Assembly: GCA_040753795.1 (NCBI GenBank)
Contig: JBFMDX010000010.1
Coordinates: 1 to 64,000, forward strand
Direction: 5' to 3'
DNA: 64,000 bases
Source: Thermodesulfobacteriota bacterium
GTDB lineage: Bacteria > Desulfobacterota > Desulfobacteria > Desulfobacterales > Desulfosudaceae
Shown here in pieces: positions 61,484 through 64,000 of this stretch (its first letter is position 1; every line of letters starts with the position of its first letter). The position numbers were made by a program, and so were the translations under genes. A model generated the notes under the pieces. It was not told the DNA's origin. It did not search any database and worked only from the letters and a program-made list of their open reading frames with translations.

Positions 61484-61666
61484 TCAGCATGTTGGCGTGG
61501 TCCGACCCCGGACGGCCAGGCCCGCCCACCAGACCGCCCGGTCATAAGGGGAGACGGCGCACACGGTAAACACGATGAGGCAAGGTCCGAGCAGCAGCAG
61601 CGGGACGGTTTGGTTCATTCGCATTTCATCGCCCCAAAAATTCGGATGGGGGTTTTCGCCGGTCAT
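61484..61666 (-). CDS. Possible small membrane protein, 60 residues
   Basis: The short frame has AGGGAAAG as ribosome binding site about 7 bp before ATG 61666. It encodes a polar N-terminus, one hydrophobic helix (TVPLLLLGPCLIVFTVCAVS), then YDRAVWWAGLAV and a short basic tail. It is the only plausible gene in the 650-bp spacer between the MarR operon and the carboxylase genes. An extended -10 (TGT-TATATT) lies upstream near 61705. No family is recognised and it may be spurious. Confidence 0.4.
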   Translation of the reverse strand: MTGENPHPNFWGDEMRMNQTVPLLLLGPCLIVFTVCAVSPYDRAVWWAGLAVRGRTTPTC

Positions 61667-61792
61667 GACGCTTTCCCTGATATGTTTCCCTCATTTCCGA
61701 TTCGAATATAACAATCTGTTTTGATTGACGTTGTATATAGCAAGGCGGATTCTGGTGTCAATGCCTTTATGGTCGTGGCAAGTGGTTTTTTG

Positions 61793-61822
61793 TTGACAGG
61801 GATCGTTCTGTCCGGTTATACA
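61793..61822 (+). promoter_or_regulatory. Sigma-70-like promoter of carboxylase genes
   Basis: TTGACA (61793-61798) is followed by TTATAC at 17 bp or TATACA at 18 bp. The inverted repeat GACAG/CTGTC with an 8-bp centre overlaps the -35 box and spacer and could be an operator. Confidence 0.55.
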
Positions 61823-61916
61823 AAATACCTTTTAGAACACCTGCTTTTCTTTGAAGAATCCGCTGAATTTATCGGTTCATCCAAATCGTAAAGGTCTTTT
61901 GTGAAAAGGCGTGTCT

Positions 61917-63470
61917 ATGGAAATCCAACTTAACAGCACACTGGCCACCCTGGAGAAACTGCGGAATGAATCCGCCTCATCCGGCGGCCCAGAGAAGATA
62001 GACGACCAGCATCGCAAAGGCAAACTCACCGCCCGGGAGAGGATCCATCTTCTCCTGGACGACGGTACCTTCGAGGAGTTCGACGCCTTGAAAACCGGTC
62101 GGGGCAGCGCGATCGGAGACGAGAAAAACTATCCCGGGGACGGCGTGGTGACCGGCCACGGGTCCATTGACGGTCGTGAAGTGTTCGTGTTCAGCCAGGA
62201 CTTCACTGTTATCGGCGGTTCTTTGGGTGAAGCCCATTCCCAGAAAATCTGCAAAGTCATGGACATGGCGGTCAAGGTCGGCGCTCCCATCATCGGCCTG
62301 AAGGATTCGGGCGGGGCCCGGATTCAGGAGGGGGTGGATTCCCTGGCCGCTTACGGAGAAATATTTCACCGGAACGTTCATGCCAGCGGCGTGGTGCCTC
62401 AGATTTCATGCATCATGGGGCCCTGCGCCGGGGGCGCTGTTTACAGCCCGTCCATGACCGATTTTGTTTTCATGGTGCAGGCGTCTTCCTATATGTTCGT
62501 AACCGGACCCAACGTCGTCAAGACCGTCACCCACCAGGACATCACCTCCGATGACCTCGGCGGCGCCGACGTCCATGCGCAAAAGAGCGGCGTCGCCCAC
62601 TTTACCGCCCCCAATGACGTGCTCTGCCTCCGGGAAGTCCGACGGCTCATCAGCTACCTGCCTTCCAACAACCGGCAGCGGTCCCCGCTTCTGGACTTGT
62701 TGGACCCGCCGGACCGCATCGACCCGGTTCTGGACTATCTGGTTCCAGATGATCCCAACCAGACATACAATATGAACGTGCTGATATACAGCATCCTGGA
62801 CGGAGCCGAATTCATGGAAGTTCATGAGCATTTTGCCCGGAACATCATCTGCGGCTTCGGCCGTCTCGGCGGTCAGACCATCGGGCTCGTGGCCAACCAG
62901 CCGGCGGTGCTGGCGGGCGTTCTGGACAATGACGCCTCGGTCAAGGCCGGGCGTTTTGTCCGGTTTTGCGACACCTTCAACATTCCCATCATCGCCCTGG
63001 TGGACGTGCCGGGGTTTATGCCGGGACCGGATCAGGAACATGGCGGCATCATCCGTCACGGCGCCAAACTTCTTTACGCCTTCACCGAAGCTTCCGTCCC
63101 CCGGATCACGGTCATCGTTCGTAAGGCATACGGCGGGGCCTACCTGGTAATGAATTCCAAGCACATTCACTGTGACGTCAACTACGCCTGGCCGACGGCC
63201 GAAATCGCCGTCATGGGCGCCAGAGGGGCCGCTGAAATCATTTACCGCCGGGAGATCATGACGGCGGAAGACCCCCAGCGCCTGATCAACGAAAAGATGG
63301 AGCATTACCGGAAGCGTTTCATCAATCCTTTCCTGGCGGCCAAGCGGGGATACATCGATGACGTGATTTTCCCCCGCGAGACTCGCCACCGCTTGATTCG
63401 CACCCTGCAGGTGCTGGAAGGAAAGGAAAGCAGACTTCCGGATCGTAAACACGGCAACATCCCCTTATGA
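61917..63470 (+). CDS. Acyl-CoA carboxylase carboxyltransferase (beta) subunit, propionyl-CoA type
   Basis: The 517-residue carboxyltransferase has the N-terminal [20 protein letters not shown]. The acyl-CoA oxyanion motif lies in [19 protein letters not shown] and [16 protein letters not shown]. The biotin-side motif [20 protein letters not shown] and [11 protein letters not shown] follow. It transfers CO2 from carboxybiotin to propionyl-CoA (or a related acyl-CoA), giving methylmalonyl-CoA. Length and sequence style fit PccB. AAGG before ATG 61917 sets the start. The biotin carboxylase gene follows directly. Confidence 0.94.
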   Translation: MEIQLNSTLATLEKLRNESASSGGPEKIDDQHRKGKLTARERIHLLLDDGTFEEFDALKTGRGSAIGDEKNYPGDGVVTGHGSIDGREVFVFSQDFTVIGGSLGEAHSQKICKVMDMAVKVGAPIIGLKDSGGARIQEGVDSLAAYGEIFHRNVHASGVVPQISCIMGPCAGGAVYSPSMTDFVFMVQASSYMFVTGPNVVKTVTHQDITSDDLGGADVHAQKSGVAHFTAPNDVLCLREVRRLISYLPSNNRQRSPLLDLLDPPDRIDPVLDYLVPDDPNQTYNMNVLIYSILDGAEFMEVHEHFARNIICGFGRLGGQTIGLVANQPAVLAGVLDNDASVKAGRFVRFCDTFNIPIIALVDVPGFMPGPDQEHGGIIRHGAKLLYAFTEASVPRITVIVRKAYGGAYLVMNSKHIHCDVNYAWPTAEIAVMGARGAAEIIYRREIMTAEDPQRLINEKMEHYRKRFINPFLAAKRGYIDDVIFPRETRHRLIRTLQVLEGKESRLPDRKHGNIPL

Positions 63471-63477
63471 GGTCATG

Positions 63478-64000
63478 ATGTTTAAAAAAGTATTGATCGC
63501 CAACCGCGGTGAAATCGCCGTTCGTGTCATCCGCACCCTCAAGCGCCTGGGGATTGCCTCCGCGGTCGTCTATTCCGACGCGGACCGGCGCAGCCTCCAT
63601 GTGCAATACGCGGATGAAGCGGTTTGTATCGGGCCCGCCCCCGCCCGGGAATCTTACCTGAATATCGACAAGGTCATCCAGGCCGCTCTGTTCGCCGGCT
63701 GCGAGGCCGTTCATCCCGGCTACGGCTTTCTTTCCGAGAATGCCGGCTTTGCCGACGCCGTATCGGCCGCCGGTCTGACCTTTATCGGGCCTCCGGCCGG
63801 GGCCATTGCCATGATGGGGGACAAGATCGCCGCCAAGGAACTGGCCGTCAGTGCAGGTGTCCCGGTGATACCCGGATATGACCGGGCCATAAAGGACCTG
63901 GATGAGGCGCTGGCGGCCGCCGCCGGCATCGGCTATCCGGTCCTGCTCAAACCCGCCGCCGGCGGGGGCGGGAAGGGCATGCGGATCGTCAGCGGCCCCG
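63478..64000 (+). CDS. Biotin carboxylase (alpha) subunit, 3' end outside window
   Basis: The visible 174 codons begin [20 protein letters not shown], the hallmark start of acetyl/propionyl-CoA and pyruvate carboxylase biotin carboxylase domains. [16 protein letters not shown] follows, then the ATP-grasp glycine loop [17 protein letters not shown] at 63469-63472 favours ATG 63478 over the adjacent ATG 63475. It forms an operon with the carboxyltransferase subunit (7-bp gap). Whether it carries its own biotin carrier domain cannot be seen. Confidence 0.93.
   Translation, partial: MFKKVLIANRGEIAVRVIRTLKRLGIASAVVYSDADRRSLHVQYADEAVCIGPAPARESYLNIDKVIQAALFAGCEAVHPGYGFLSENAGFADAVSAAGLTFIGPPAGAIAMMGDKIAAKELAVSAGVPVIPGYDRAIKDLDEALAAAAGIGYPVLLKPAAGGGGKGMRIVSGP

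Overview
The window looks like chromosome of a strictly anaerobic, Gram-negative deltaproteobacterium (Desulfobacterota, probably a Desulfobacterales sulfate reducer). This is inferred from the hisC-cmk-rpsA-sppA block, a 2-hydroxyacyl-CoA dehydratase/benzoyl-CoA-reductase-type operon beside an acyl-CoA (propionyl-CoA type) carboxylase, many B12-binding radical SAM proteins, and GC-rich coding DNA with long antisense shadow frames. I saw no rRNA, tRNA, CRISPR array, transposase or prophage gene. One gene is cut by each end of the window.

Region 1 (1-24.7 kb) is an accessory envelope/glycan region. Three tandem minus-strand genes encode GT-C-like membrane proteins with TPR tails (TMTC-like). 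Divergent from them are two unknown secreted proteins that share a motif after the signal peptide, then a fourth GT-C/TPR protein and an STT3-like/TPR protein. Next come three B12-binding radical SAM proteins, one radical SAM/SPASM-like protein, a GT2 polyprenyl-phosphate-sugar synthase-like enzyme, a bacterial homologue of plant reversibly glycosylated protein (UDP-arabinopyranose mutase, GT75), an FKBP lipoprotein, another GT-C-like membrane protein, and a UbiA-family protein with the signature of decaprenyl-phosphate phosphoribosyltransferase. Together these suggest making a lipid-linked sugar, possibly a pentofuranose, and using it outside the cytoplasmic membrane. This is inference.

Region 2 (25-37 kb) is a translationally coupled MoxR/Bat operon (moxR, DUF58, DUF4381-like, batA, a batB-batC fusion, batD, a batE-like gene) behind a good sigma-70 promoter. 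It is followed by a 142-bp palindromic repeat and two paralogous GT-C-like membrane proteins.

Region 3 (37-57.5 kb) is mostly housekeeping: rnhA, a DUF1343/NamZ protein, hisC, cmk, rpsA, sppA, a YciO/Sua5 protein, guaB, dnaE, a chemotaxis receptor, a DUF2520 oxidoreductase, a PilZ-like protein, nfo, an SDR, a Skp-like protein and a DUF4124 protein. Its spacers carry unusual repeats: heptamer arrays (TTAAGTG/CACTTAA), a second copy of the 142-bp element, and a different 142-bp hairpin element.

Region 4 (57.6-64 kb) is catabolic. A MarR regulator, two dehydratase/reductase subunits and their activator ATPase form one minus-strand operon with a perfect palindromic operator over its promoter. 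Divergent from it are the carboxylase beta subunit and the start of the biotin carboxylase subunit.
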